NCBI GenBank assembly: GCA_018241185.1
Contig: JAFEEH010000229.1
Coordinates: 1-53,152 of the forward strand
Reading direction: 5' to 3'
Length of the DNA stretch: 53,152 bases
From: Pseudomonadota bacterium
Lineage (GTDB): Bacteria > Pseudomonadota > Gammaproteobacteria > Burkholderiales > Burkholderiaceae_C
This document shows positions 26,917-36,154 of this stretch, piece by piece. A program made the position numbers and the translations under genes. Position 1 is the first letter of the stretch; each line of letters starts with the position of its first letter. The notes beneath the pieces are model-generated. The model searched no databases, was not told the DNA's origin, and worked only from the letters and a program-made list of their open reading frames with translations.

Positions 26917-29724
26917 ATGCGCCGCATCATCACGATGCAGGGCCGTTTGATGTTGATCGCATCGGTGGCCATCCTGCCGCTGGCACTGGTGTGCGGCGCC
27001 GCCCTGAATGCGCTGCTCAAGGCGCAATACGCGCAAACCCAGGCCTCCACACTGGGCGTGGCCCGGGCCGTCGCCACCGCGGTGGACAGCGAGTTGCGCC
27101 TGACCATCGCCACCCTCGACGCCCTGGCCCTGACCGAGCCCCTGGGCGCGACCACGCCCGAGGGCCTGGAGACGGCCCGCGACCTGGCGGCGGCCGTTCG
27201 CCGTTCGCACCCCGAGTGGGCGGCAGTGCTGCTGGCGGCGCCCGACGGACGCGTGCTTTTCAACACGGAGCGCGGCGCTGGCAAGGCGGTGGAGCGCGTG
27301 GTGGACGCCGACAGCCTGCAGCAGGTGCTGCGCACCGGCCAGCCTGCCATCGGCGCCATGGCCGCTGGTCCCTACACCGCACGCGCGGCCTTCGCCGTGC
27401 GCGTGCCGGTGCAGCGCGAGGGCGCGACGCGCCACGTGCTCACGGCCGTGGTGATGCCCGAGGCAATCACCGCCGTGCTCCAGCGCCAGCGCACGCCCGA
27501 AGGCTGGAGCGTTTCGGTGTTCGACTCCCGCGAACGGCGCGTAGCGCGCAATGTCGACGAGGCGCGCCTGCGCGGCAGCCCGCCGAGCGACAGCCTCAAG
27601 GCGATCCTCAACGACATGGGCGAGCGCCGCGACGCGGTGGGGCAGTCGATCAACGTGGAGGGCGTGCCCTCGCAGACCGCGGTGGCGCGCATGGAGTCGA
27701 CGCCCTGGTTCGTGGTGATCGGGGTGCCGCTGTCGGTGGCCGAAGCGGCGTTTCGCCGCAGCATGCTGGCCTACGGTGGCGGGCTGCTGTTCTCGCTGCT
27801 GCTGGGAGGGCTGGCGGCGTGGTGGATCTCGCGCGGCGTGACCCGCCCCATCGCGCGCCTGGGCCAGCAGGCCGGCGCGCTGGGCCGAGGGCAGGCGCTG
27901 GCGGTCGAGCCATCGGGCGTGCCCGAGGTGGACGCGGTGGCCGAGGCACTGGGCGCCGCCGCGGCACAGCGGCAACGCAGCGAAACCGAGCGCGAGGAAC
28001 TGCTGCGCGCCGAGCAGCAGGCACGCGGCGCGGCGCAGGCCGCCCAGCAGCGCCTGGCCCGGCTGGTCGGGGCCAGCGCGGCGCTGTCGCAGTCGCTGGA
28101 GGAGGAGTCCACGCTGGCCGCCATCGCCCAGGTGATCGTGCCCGACGTGGGCGACCTGTGCCGCATCGACCTGCTCGACGAGCACGGCGTGCTGCAGCGC
28201 AAACTGACCCATCACTTCGACCCGCAGCGCACGGCGGCCATCGCCCACATGGTGACCATGCGCCAGGCGCCGTCCGACGCGCCGGGTTCATTCCCCTGGG
28301 CCATCGCCACCGGCCAGACCTTCCTGCGCAACATCGACGACGCCGACCTGCCGGCGGCGCTCGACCCCCAGCTGCGCGAGTTCGTGCGCGCGCTGGGCAT
28401 CACGGCCGGCTGCATCGTGCCGCTGGTGGCGCGCGGTCGCACCATCGGCGCCATGGCCGTGCTGCAGGCCGAATCCGGGCGGCGCTTCTCGGCCGACGAC
28501 GGCACGCTCATCCAGGAGGTGGCGCAGCGTGCCGCGCTGGCGCTGGACAACGTGCGCCTGCTCGCGCAGGCCCGCGCCGCGCAGAAGGCGGCCGAGGACG
28601 CCAACCAGGCCAAGGACGAGTTCCTCGCCATGCTGGGCCACGAGTTGCGCAACCCGCTGGCGCCGATGGCGCTGGCGCTGCAGCTGATGCAGCGGCGCGA
28701 TGCGCAGGCCTTCCCGCGCGAGCGGCAGATCATCGACCGGCAGGTGCGGCACCTTTCGCGCATGGTCGACGACCTGCTGGACGTGTCGCGCATCGTCTCC
28801 GGCAAGATCGTGCTGCGGGCCGAGACGGTGGACCTGCGCGACGTGGTGGCGCGCGCACTGGAGCTCACGCTGCCGGCCCTGCAGCAGCGCGGCGAGATGC
28901 CCGAGGTCAGGCTGCCGGCCGAGCCGGTGCTGGTGCACGGCGACCTGCTGCGGCTGGCGCAGATCGTGGGCAACCTGCTGAACAACGCGGCCAAGTTCAC
29001 CGAGCCCGGCCGCGCGATCCGCGTGGTGCTGGCGGTCGAGCCCGCGGCGCGCGATCCGCAGGCCGTGCTGCAGGTGATCGACGAGGGCATCGGCATCGCG
29101 CCCGAGTTGCTGCCGCAGGTGTTCGAGCGTTTCGTGCAGGGCCAGCAGCCCTTGCAGCGCGCAGCGGGTGGCCTGGGCCTGGGCCTGGCGATCGCGCAGA
29201 GCCTGGCGCGGCTGCACGGCGGCGCCATCGGTGTGCGCAGCGACGGCCTGGGGCGGGGCAGCACCTTCGAGTTGCGCCTGCCGCTGCAGGCCGGTGCCGC
29301 GCTCGCGGTGGAGGCCGCGGCACCCGTCAACACGCCGACCCGCACGCTCACGCTGCTGGTGGTCGACGACAACCGCGACGCAGCCGACGCGCTGGCGAGC
29401 TGGCTCGAGCTCGAGGGGCACCGGGTGCGCACCGCCTACTCGGCCGAGGAGGCGCTCGCGGCGCTGGCCGACGCGCCGGCCGACGGCGCCGTCATCGACA
29501 TCGGCTTGCCCGGCCTGAGCGGCCACGACCTGGCGACGCAGCTGCGCGGCCAGCCGACCACGCAGGCCATGGCGCTGATCGCGCTGACCGGCTACGGCCG
29601 CGAGGCCGACCGCCGCAAGGCGCTGGAGGCGGGTTTCGACGACCACTTCGCCAAGCCGGCACAGGTGGAGATCCTGCTGGCGCGGCTGGCGGCGCTCGAT
29701 GCGCAGCGCCGTTCTCCGGCGTGA
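26917..29724 (+). CDS. Hybrid sensor histidine kinase/response regulator
   Basis: A 935-residue membrane sensor. TM1 is near residues 10-32, followed by a periplasmic Cache-like sensor domain (about 33-280), and TM2 near AYGGGLLFSLLLGGLAAWWI. A HAMP domain, coiled coil and GAF domain (about 385-555) precede the HisKA domain with phosphoacceptor H575 (LGHELRNPLAPM). The ATPase shows NLLNNAAKFT, DEGIGIAP and GLGLGLAIAQSL. A C-terminal receiver domain has D861 as the likely phosphorylation site (AVIDIGLPGLSG). Ribosome-binding GAGGAG lies 7 bases before ATG 26917. Its partner output regulator is not in view. Confidence 0.92.
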   Translation: MRRIITMQGRLMLIASVAILPLALVCGAALNALLKAQYAQTQASTLGVARAVATAVDSELRLTIATLDALALTEPLGATTPEGLETARDLAAAVRRSHPEWAAVLLAAPDGRVLFNTERGAGKAVERVVDADSLQQVLRTGQPAIGAMAAGPYTARAAFAVRVPVQREGATRHVLTAVVMPEAITAVLQRQRTPEGWSVSVFDSRERRVARNVDEARLRGSPPSDSLKAILNDMGERRDAVGQSINVEGVPSQTAVARMESTPWFVVIGVPLSVAEAAFRRSMLAYGGGLLFSLLLGGLAAWWISRGVTRPIARLGQQAGALGRGQALAVEPSGVPEVDAVAEALGAAAAQRQRSETEREELLRAEQQARGAAQAAQQRLARLVGASAALSQSLEEESTLAAIAQVIVPDVGDLCRIDLLDEHGVLQRKLTHHFDPQRTAAIAHMVTMRQAPSDAPGSFPWAIATGQTFLRNIDDADLPAALDPQLREFVRALGITAGCIVPLVARGRTIGAMAVLQAESGRRFSADDGTLIQEVAQRAALALDNVRLLAQARAAQKAAEDANQAKDEFLAMLGHELRNPLAPMALALQLMQRRDAQAFPRERQIIDRQVRHLSRMVDDLLDVSRIVSGKIVLRAETVDLRDVVARALELTLPALQQRGEMPEVRLPAEPVLVHGDLLRLAQIVGNLLNNAAKFTEPGRAIRVVLAVEPAARDPQAVLQVIDEGIGIAPELLPQVFERFVQGQQPLQRAAGGLGLGLAIAQSLARLHGGAIGVRSDGLGRGSTFELRLPLQAGAALAVEAAAPVNTPTRTLTLLVVDDNRDAADALASWLELEGHRVRTAYSAEEALAALADAPADGAVIDIGLPGLSGHDLATQLRGQPTTQAMALIALTGYGREADRRKALEAGFDDHFAKPAQVEILLARLAALDAQRRSPA

Positions 29725-29725
29725 A

Positions 29726-29789
29726 GTTCAGAGGCGAATCGGCCCGCAGCGCCCGTCCAGTGGGCGTGGGGAGCTATCAAAAAAATAGC
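29726..29789 (+). repeat. Two-hairpin intergenic repeat, copy 5
   Basis: AAGTTCAGAGGCGAATCGGC, CGCAGCGCCCGTCC, then GAGCTATCAAAAAAATAGC. The second hairpin has a pure A loop and lies between two convergent genes, so it may act as a bidirectional terminator there. Confidence 0.75.
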
Positions 29790-29803
29790 GGTCGTTGCGG
29801 CGG

Positions 29804-31456
29804 TCAGTCGGTGAACGAGCGCACGGCCATCGGCAGCGTTGGCGCTTCCCAGCGGTAGCTGGCGGCCAGCACGTCGCGATCGGTGCGCAAGCCGCTCCAG
29901 CGCAGCGCCAGCAGGTCGGCCAGCGTCCAGCCGGCCCAGTCGGCGCGGAAGGGCCGCAGGGCCGCCTCGGCGGGCGGCGCGGCCTCGGCCGGCGGCGGCT
30001 GGTTGCGCCACACCACGGCGGGGATGCGGTAGCCCGATTCGGTGCGGGGGCTGTGGCCCGCGCGGTCGCTGCCGTGCCCCACTTCCTGCCCGTGGTCTGA
30101 CAGGTACATCCAGGCGCGGTAGCCGTCGGTGCGGCCCACGGTGCGCGTGAGCTGCAGCATCTCGGCCACCACGAAGTCGTGGTACAGCAGTGCGGCGTCG
30201 TACTCCTGCCGGAAGCGCCGCACCCAGGCGGAACGGCCGTTCTTCGCCATGTCGGACTCCACGGCGTCGATCTCGTCGTCGAACGGGTTCTGGCCCGCCG
30301 GAAAGCGCAGCGTGTAGTGGGGGTGCGCGCCCAGCAGGTGCACGACGATCAGCTTGCGCTCGGTCGGGTCTTCCAGGGCCTCCTGCACGCAGTCGAGCAG
30401 CTCGCTGTCGAGCGAGGCGCTCGCGCGACCCGGCGTGCGGTTGACGATGTCGACCACGTCGGCCAGGCGCGCATGCTGCTGCTCGATGGCCACGTCGTCG
30501 TGGTTGCTCATCCACCAGGTCTTGTAGCCGGCGGCGCGGGCCAGGGCCAGCAGGTGCTGCGGGTCGGCGCGGTCGGGCTCGCCGAAGGCGAACAGGTTGC
30601 GCAGCGCGGGCAGGGTGCTGGCATCGACCGACCACGCATTGCGCAGCACCGTGAACTGCTCGCCGAGCTGCCGCTGCTGGGCCTGCAGCCGCGGCGTCGT
30701 GGCGCGCCGGTAGCCGTACAGGCCCAGGTTGTCGCGGTTGATGCTGTCGGTGATGACCAGCACCACCGTCGACGGCCCCTCGCGCGCGATCACCGGAGCC
30801 GCGGCGCGGGCACGGGCCAGCGCCGCATCGCGCACGCGCTGCTGGTCGGCCCAGCCGGCGCGCAGCGTGTCGAGCTGCGACTGCCAGCCGCTCCAGAACA
30901 GCACCGGGTGCAGGCGGCGCCAGGGCTTGCTCGCATAGGCCACGCCGGACAGCAGCAGCACCGCCGCCACACCGGCCGCGGCCCAGCGCGACAGCGGCGC
31001 CGACGGGCCACGGCGTCCGCGTGCCGCCAGCCGCCATGCGCAGGCCCCGGCCGCCAGCACGGCAAGCAGCCACAGCAGCGCGGTGCGCCAGTGCATGGCC
31101 AGGTATTCGGCGCTTTCGCGCGGGTTGGTGTTGGCTGCGGCGCCCAGCACCAGCGCGCCGTCGGGCGCGGACTGGTAGGTGTCGAGCAGGTAGGCACGCA
31201 CCACGCCGTCGAGCGCGAAGGCCAGCACCCACAGGGCGACGGCCGCCTGTCGCAGGCGGTGCATTCCGGCACTGCGCACGGGCCAGCACAGCCAGGCCAG
31301 CAGCGGAAGTGCCAGCACGAGCAATTGCGCGACGCGCCGCCCGTCGTGGCCCAGGACGATCACGCTCGCCAGCAGGGCTGCGAGCGCGCCGAGTGCGGGC
31401 CAGAAGCGGCGAGAGCTGGCGGCCGGGCCGGTGCTGGGGGCAGGGTGGGTGACCAT
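29804..31456 (-). CDS. Membrane sulfatase-family protein (phosphoethanolamine transferase-like)
   Basis: About 550 residues with four to five N-terminal membrane helices followed by a periplasmic alkaline-phosphatase-fold domain. The core begins VVLVITDSINRDNLGLYGYR and ATTPRLQAQ, as in EptA/CptA-type enzymes. A likely nucleophile Ser/Thr is in AWSVDASTLPALRNLF. Metal ligands are in VVHLLGAHPHYTL and YLSDHGQEVGHGSD. It probably transfers phosphoethanolamine to lipopolysaccharide or another envelope glycan; which one cannot be told. Start choices at 31456, 31486 and a GTG at 31504 are all weak. Confidence 0.8.
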   Translation of the reverse strand: MVTHPAPSTGPAASSRRFWPALGALAALLASVIVLGHDGRRVAQLLVLALPLLAWLCWPVRSAGMHRLRQAAVALWVLAFALDGVVRAYLLDTYQSAPDGALVLGAAANTNPRESAEYLAMHWRTALLWLLAVLAAGACAWRLAARGRRGPSAPLSRWAAAGVAAVLLLSGVAYASKPWRRLHPVLFWSGWQSQLDTLRAGWADQQRVRDAALARARAAAPVIAREGPSTVVLVITDSINRDNLGLYGYRRATTPRLQAQQRQLGEQFTVLRNAWSVDASTLPALRNLFAFGEPDRADPQHLLALARAAGYKTWWMSNHDDVAIEQQHARLADVVDIVNRTPGRASASLDSELLDCVQEALEDPTERKLIVVHLLGAHPHYTLRFPAGQNPFDDEIDAVESDMAKNGRSAWVRRFRQEYDAALLYHDFVVAEMLQLTRTVGRTDGYRAWMYLSDHGQEVGHGSDRAGHSPRTESGYRIPAVVWRNQPPPAEAAPPAEAALRPFRADWAGWTLADLLALRWSGLRTDRDVLAASYRWEAPTLPMAVRSFTD

Positions 31457-31532
31457 GTGGGCCGGGATTCTGCCGAGCGGCCCCATGCGGCTCGTGTTAA
31501 TCACCCCGCCGTGGCCGGGGCATGGCCCGCGC

Positions 31533-32210
31533 TCAGCGCACGAAGCGATCGAGCCAGCCCGTCACCCACGCCGCGAGCAACGCCAGGTGCGCCACCACGG
31601 TCGCCGTGTACACGCGCAGGAATTCGGCCTTGCTGGACTTGTGCCGCAGGCGCTGCTGCGCGACGCGCGCAGCCGGCCAGCCACCCAGCAGGGCGAGGAG
31701 GTGCAGCGTGTTCTCGGGCGTGCGCTGGCGGCCAGCCTCGGCCGCGCGCTTGTCGATCCAGTAGGCGATGAAGGTGGCGGGGTTCAGCACCGCGAGCACA
31801 GCCACGAACCAGGCGGGCAGTCGATGCGTGGCCAGGCCCAAGGCCAACAAGGCCGCCCACATGAGCAAAGCCACCCACCACGCGGCACCGAGGCTCGACG
31901 GGGCGCGCGAGCCGGCACGCCGGCGGGCCACCGCAGGGCGGCCATCGACACCGCGCTGGGCATCGCGCGTCGGGCCGGCGGCCGGGCGGACCGCGCTGCC
32001 AGCGGCAGCGCCCATGGGCCGCACGGCCATGGCGCGCGGCCCCTTGCCGCCGACCTCGATGCGCTCGAACTGCACCGCGGTGCCGACCTGCGGCTCGAAT
32101 CCGGCGCGCCAGTCGCGCACGTGGAAGAACACGTCCTGGCTCTCGCCGGTCCGGATGAAGCCGAAGCCGCGCGCGGCGTCCCACTGACGCACGGTACCGG
32201 TGGACCTCAT
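31533..32210 (-). CDS. Cold-shock domain/DUF1294 fusion membrane protein
   Basis: A 225-residue protein with an N-terminal cold-shock-like OB fold (GTVRQWDAARGFGFIRTGES, then QDVFFHVRD), a basic Ala/Arg-rich linker, two membrane helices near AAWWVALLMWAALLALGLAT, and a C-terminal DUF1294 domain with FIAYWIDKRAAEAGRQRTPE and LLGGWPAARVAQQRLRHKS. This fusion is known in many proteobacteria, but its role is not. The start overlaps the CoA transferase stop by ATGA, so the two are translationally coupled. Confidence 0.85.
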   Translation of the reverse strand: MRSTGTVRQWDAARGFGFIRTGESQDVFFHVRDWRAGFEPQVGTAVQFERIEVGGKGPRAMAVRPMGAAAGSAVRPAAGPTRDAQRGVDGRPAVARRRAGSRAPSSLGAAWWVALLMWAALLALGLATHRLPAWFVAVLAVLNPATFIAYWIDKRAAEAGRQRTPENTLHLLALLGGWPAARVAQQRLRHKSSKAEFLRVYTATVVAHLALLAAWVTGWLDRFVR

Positions 32211-33088
32211 GCGGCTTCGGGCGCGAGGGTGTGCAGGGGGATGTCGCGCGCGCGAGCGAGCGCATCGAGCGCGGCGCGCGTCTGCCCCGCGAGCCAGGCG
32301 GCGATGGCGCGGTGCGTCGCGGGGTCGGCCATGTCGGCGGGCGGCAGGCCGGCCGCTTCGCACAGCCGCGCGGCGAAATGCGGCTCCAGCGCGGCCACGG
32401 CGACGCGGCCGTCGGCGCAGGGATAGACGCGGTAGCCCGCATGCGCACCGCCGACGGCGCCGGCAGGCACCGTCAGGCCCCAGGTGCGCGGCAGCGCCAG
32501 CCACTGCGCGGCATCGTTCAGGGCCACCTCGTGGTGCACGCCGCGGCCGGTGGCACGCGCCTGGATCACGGCCTGCAGCACGGCCTCGCTCGCGAGCAGG
32601 GCGCCGCCCATGTCGGCGTAGAGCGTGGGCGGCAGCGCGGTGCCGGTAACGAGGCCGGCGTCGGCGAGGTAGGTGAGGTCGTGGCCCGGCTCCTCGGCGC
32701 GCGCGCCGGCGGCACCCACGATGGGGACCAGCGAGAGCCGCGGATGGCGCTGCTGCAGGCTGGCGCGATCGAGGCCGAGCTTGGCCAGGGCCGAGGGGCG
32801 AAAGGATGTCAACAGCACGTCGGTGCCGGCCAGCGCCTCGTGCAGCGCGGTCTGGCCGTCGGCCTGCTTGAGGTCGACCATGCGCACGTCGACGCCGGCG
32901 TGCAGCGCCGCATAGGCCGTGGGGTTGTAGTGCCGCATGGGGTCGCCGGCGGGCGGTTCGAACTTGAGGCATTCGGCGCCCATCGCGCGGCAGCGCATCA
33001 GTGCCGCGGGGCCGGGCAGGTTGAGCGCGAGGCTCAGCACGCGCACGCCGGCCAGCGGCTGGAACGTCAGGGGCGGGGCGTCGGACAT
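32207..33088 (-). CDS. CaiB/BaiF-type CoA transferase, short
   Basis: A 293-residue family III CoA transferase, shorter than the usual 360-400. The N-terminal motif LPGPAALMRCRAMGAECLKF and the EPPAGDP that follows are typical. GRGVHHEVALNDAA contains an Asp at the position of the catalytic residue in formyl-CoA transferase. The ending is a truncated version of the family's C-terminus. The acyl substrate is unknown. GAGGAG is placed about 10 bases before the ATG. The adjacent divergent gene is a dienoyl-CoA reductase-like enzyme, so a role in acyl-CoA metabolism is plausible. Confidence 0.82.
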   Translation of the reverse strand: MSDAPPLTFQPLAGVRVLSLALNLPGPAALMRCRAMGAECLKFEPPAGDPMRHYNPTAYAALHAGVDVRMVDLKQADGQTALHEALAGTDVLLTSFRPSALAKLGLDRASLQQRHPRLSLVPIVGAAGARAEEPGHDLTYLADAGLVTGTALPPTLYADMGGALLASEAVLQAVIQARATGRGVHHEVALNDAAQWLALPRTWGLTVPAGAVGGAHAGYRVYPCADGRVAVAALEPHFAARLCEAAGLPPADMADPATHRAIAAWLAGQTRAALDALARARDIPLHTLAPEAA

Positions 33089-33108
33089 GCGGGGCGTCTC
33101 CTCGGAAT

Positions 33109-33173
33109 GCTATGAATTCGGTAGCTGCTCGCGCAAGCAGGGCGGGCGTCGCGGGCCGATTTGGCTTGAAACC
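33109..33173 (-). repeat. Two-hairpin intergenic repeat, copy 6 (inverted)
   Basis: On the minus strand: GGTTTCAAGCCAAATCGGCC, CGCGACGCCCGCCC, GCGCGAGCAGCTACCGAATT and CATAGC. It lies in the divergent gap between the CoA transferase and reductase genes, so here it is upstream of both genes, unlike the other copies. Confidence 0.75.
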
Positions 33174-33293
33174 GTGCACGCGATTGTCGCCAGGGCGGCG
33201 GTGCGCGCGATGAGCCGGATTTGACAAGCGCCGCGGCGCCGCGCCCGCTAGCATGGCCCGCGCATCGCTCGTTCACGATTCACAGGAGACACC

Positions 33294-34196
33294 ATGTTCG
33301 ATTCCCAACTCATGCGCGGGCAGCGCATTCTCGTCACCGGCGGCGGCACCGGCCTGGGCAAGGCCATGGCCGAGCGCCTGCTCGGGCTGGGCGCCGACAT
33401 CGCGATCTGCGGCCGCCGTCAGTCGGTGTGCGAGGAAACCGCCGCCCAGTGGCGCACGCAGTTTCCCGAACGGCGCATCGACACCTTCGGCGTGGACATC
33501 CGCATCGCGCAGTCGGTGGAGGAGATGGTCGAATCGCTGTGGCAAAGCGGCGGCCTCACCGGTCTCATCAACAACGCGGCCGGCAACTTCGTGTCGCCGA
33601 CCGAGGCGCTGTCGTCGCGCGGCTTCGACGCGGTGGCCAACATCGTCTTCCACGGCACCTTCTACGTCACGCAGGCGGTGGGCAAGCGCTGGATCGCCGA
33701 CACCCGCGCCGGCAAGTGGAAGGCCGGCGACCCGATGCGCAGCGTGATGAGCATCATCGTGACCTGGGTCGACAACGGCGGCCCCTACGTCGTGCCCTCG
33801 GCCATGAGCAAGGCCGGCATCGAGGTCATGACCAAGTCGCTGGCGGTGGAGTGGGCGCGCTGGGGCGTGCGGCTGAACTGCATCGGCCCGGGCGAGATCC
33901 CGACCGAAGGCATGAGCAAGCGCCTGAACCCCGGCGAAGAGCCTGGCGAGCGCACGAAGAAGGCGAATCCGCAGGGCCGCGTGGGCGAGATGCGCGAACT
34001 GCAGAACCTCGCCACCTTCCTCATGGCGCCGGGCCAGTGCGACTGGCTCACCGGCCAGAGCATCATGATGGACGGCGGGCAGGCCCTGGCCACCGGCGGC
34101 AATTTCTACGAGCTGCGCCAGTGGAGCGACGCAGACTGGATGGCCGCGCGCGAACGCATCGAGGCGCAGAACGCGAAGGACAAGACGCAGCGCTAA
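33294..34196 (+). CDS. SDR oxidoreductase, 2,4-dienoyl-CoA reductase (DECR1)-like
   Basis: A 300-residue short-chain dehydrogenase. The nucleotide site is LVTGGGTGLGKAMAERLLGL and the NNAAGNF motif is present. At the active site the sequence YVVPSAMSKAGIEVMTKSLA replaces the usual YxxxK with SxxxK, as in mammalian DECR1 (VVPSASAKAGVEAMSKSLA). This points to reduction of 2,4-dienoyl-CoA to trans-3-enoyl-CoA with NADPH, an auxiliary step in unsaturated fatty acid oxidation. The C-terminal WLTGQSIMMDGGQAL is typical. The strong leader CAGGAGACACC precedes ATG 33294. Confidence 0.88.
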   Translation: MFDSQLMRGQRILVTGGGTGLGKAMAERLLGLGADIAICGRRQSVCEETAAQWRTQFPERRIDTFGVDIRIAQSVEEMVESLWQSGGLTGLINNAAGNFVSPTEALSSRGFDAVANIVFHGTFYVTQAVGKRWIADTRAGKWKAGDPMRSVMSIIVTWVDNGGPYVVPSAMSKAGIEVMTKSLAVEWARWGVRLNCIGPGEIPTEGMSKRLNPGEEPGERTKKANPQGRVGEMRELQNLATFLMAPGQCDWLTGQSIMMDGGQALATGGNFYELRQWSDADWMAARERIEAQNAKDKTQR

Positions 34197-34214
34197 GCCG
34201 CGCGGCGGGCGGCC

Positions 34215-35444
34215 TCAGCGCGGCACGGCCGCCGCGCCCACCACCCGCGCGCGCCCCGCGCCGGCGCCCGCCAGCGCGAGCACCACGCCGATGGCGCCGA
34301 AGAGCAGGGCGCTGGCGCGAAAGCTCCCGGTCCACGCGCGCATCAGGCCCACCAGCATCGGGCCGCAGGCCGCAACGAGGTAGCCCACGCCCTGCGCCAT
34401 GCCCGACAGCTGCGCCGCTACGCGCGCGTCGGGCGAGCGCATCACGATCAGCGTGAGCGCCAGTGCGAAGGTGCCGCCCTGCGCAACGCCCAGCAGCACC
34501 GCCCACAGCCACACCGTGGGCAGGGGCGCGAACATGGCACCCAGCAGCGCCGCGACCGTGAGGGCGGCGAGACCCACGGCCAACGCGACTTGATTTTGCT
34601 GGCGCTGGGCCAGTGCGGGCGTGACCAGGCAGGTCGGCACCTGCACCAGCACCGACAGCGAGACGACGAAGCCGGCCGTGGCGGCGGCCAGTCCGCGCTC
34701 GCGCAGGATCGGCGCGAGCCAGCCCATCACCGAATACGCCAGGGCCGACTGCAGGCCCATGAAGAAGGTCACCTGCCAGGCCAACCGATCGTTCCACAGG
34801 CCGCGCACGCGGTAGGTGGCGCCACCCGGCTCGGGGCCGGCGGGCAGGGCGCGCGGCGTCCAGAGCAGCAATGCCACGGCCGCGGGCACCGCCCACATCG
34901 CCAGCGCACCGGCCCAGTCGGTGCCCAGCGCATGCTGCAGCGGCACCGTGACGCCCGCACCGCTGGCCGCACCGCCGCACACGGCCATGGTGTACAGGCC
35001 CATCATCAACGCCGAGCGCCGTTCGAAGTCGCGCTTGACCAGGGCCGACAGCAGCACGTTGGCCACCGCGATGCCCACGCCCGCCAACGCAGAGGCCAGA
35101 AACAGCACCGGCACCTGCGCGGTGCCGCGCAGTGCGGTGCCCACCGTGATCAACACCATGCATGCGAGCAGCGTGCGTTCGATGCCGACCTGGCGCCCGA
35201 GCCAGGGCGCGACCATGGCGAATGCGCCCAGGCAGACCACCGGCAGCGTGGTCAGCGCACTGGCCGCGGCGGCCGACATGCCCGTGCCTGCCACGATGTC
35301 GGGCAGCACCACCGAGAGGCTGGAGAACACCGGCCGCAGGTTGAACGCGATCAGCACGATCGACACGCCGAGCATCAGCAGGCGTTGGCGCTCGGAGGCG
35401 GTGGAACGGGCAGGGTGGGTGGCGGAGGCGTGGTCGGCGGGCAT
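34215..35444 (-). CDS. MFS transporter, CynX/NimT-like
   Basis: A 409-residue major-facilitator protein with about twelve hydrophobic segments, starting MPADHASATHPARSTASERQ and continuing LLMLGVSIVLIAFNLRPVFS. The loop ALVKRDFERRSALMMGLYTM is characteristic of the CynX/YeaN (cyanate/nitroimidazole-like) branch. The substrate is unknown. It converges on the dienoyl-CoA reductase-like gene with an 18-bp gap. Choice of the ATG at 35444 gives a short cytoplasmic N-terminus before the first helix. Confidence 0.85.
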   Translation of the reverse strand: MPADHASATHPARSTASERQRLLMLGVSIVLIAFNLRPVFSSLSVVLPDIVAGTGMSAAAASALTTLPVVCLGAFAMVAPWLGRQVGIERTLLACMVLITVGTALRGTAQVPVLFLASALAGVGIAVANVLLSALVKRDFERRSALMMGLYTMAVCGGAASGAGVTVPLQHALGTDWAGALAMWAVPAAVALLLWTPRALPAGPEPGGATYRVRGLWNDRLAWQVTFFMGLQSALAYSVMGWLAPILRERGLAAATAGFVVSLSVLVQVPTCLVTPALAQRQQNQVALAVGLAALTVAALLGAMFAPLPTVWLWAVLLGVAQGGTFALALTLIVMRSPDARVAAQLSGMAQGVGYLVAACGPMLVGLMRAWTGSFRASALLFGAIGVVLALAGAGAGRARVVGAAAVPR

Positions 35445-35617
35445 GCGAGAGGGAGGGGCGTGCGGCGATCGGCGACGTCGGGCCAGGCGCGTTGATCGCG
35501 GGCGCCGCACCGCACAGCCGATGCGCGATGCGGGTGCGTGAGGACCGCCGATGCTGCCACAGGCACCACATCGGTGCAGGGCCGGGCCGTCAAGCCCGCG
35601 CCGCTGGCGGGGCGGCC

Positions 35618-35869
35618 TCAGGCGCGGGGCTTGCCGGGCAGGTCGCCTTCCTTCAACCGCCGGCCGACCAGCACCTCGCCGGTGTCGCGGTTGACGCGGC
35701 CGACCTGCGTGCCGTCCGCCAGGCGAAGGGCGCACTGCGCATCCTCGGTCGCCGGGCCGTCACCGGTCAGGTCCGCGCCCACCGTCAGCCGCAACGCGGG
35801 TGGGAACATCGACAACGGATAGGTGCGGAAGGCGCGGCCCCACATCCAGCTTTTCTTTGGGTCTTGCAT
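35618..35869 (-). CDS. Small hypothetical protein, 83 aa
   Basis: An 83-residue soluble protein beginning MQDPKKSWMWGRAFRTYPLS and ending VGRRLKEGDLPGKPRA. It contains a short beta-rich region (LRLTVGADLTG, then CALRLADGTQVGRVNRDTGE). Family not recognised. Codon use fits the genome. It is divergent from the CDI locus, whose leader begins about 200 bases away. Confidence 0.6.
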   Translation of the reverse strand: MQDPKKSWMWGRAFRTYPLSMFPPALRLTVGADLTGDGPATEDAQCALRLADGTQVGRVNRDTGEVLVGRRLKEGDLPGKPRA

Positions 35870-36098
35870 GGGGGAAGTATGCGTGGGGAGGCCCGGTCCC
35901 ACCGCAGGTGCGATGGGGTGACACACTTGCCCGGACTGCAATAAATAGTCACATTTGTGGAGGGTTGCCACTCAAACGCATACCCACGTCTTACACCTGC
36001 GGCAGACCTATCAATTCCCATAGGCCAGCTGTGTGACGTAGTGCCTGGGCTGCCTCCAGCGCCAAGATGACAATCCGTGAAAACACGTTTTGTATCGT

Positions 36099-36127
36099 CT
36101 TCGTTGCATCAATGCATCGCAACGAAG
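36099..36127 (+). promoter_or_regulatory. Hairpin in the leader of the CDI exoprotein gene
   Basis: A perfect 9-bp inverted repeat CTTCGTTGC/GCAACGAAG with an 11-base loop. It ends 27 bases before the ATG of the exoprotein. It could be an operator or a 5' UTR structure that modulates translation of the very long gene. The surrounding gap (35870-36154, 285 bases) is AT-richer and should hold the promoter; I see no other gene in it. Confidence 0.4.
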
Positions 36128-36154
36128 GCGTTGGATTCCTCAGGGACGGCATTC

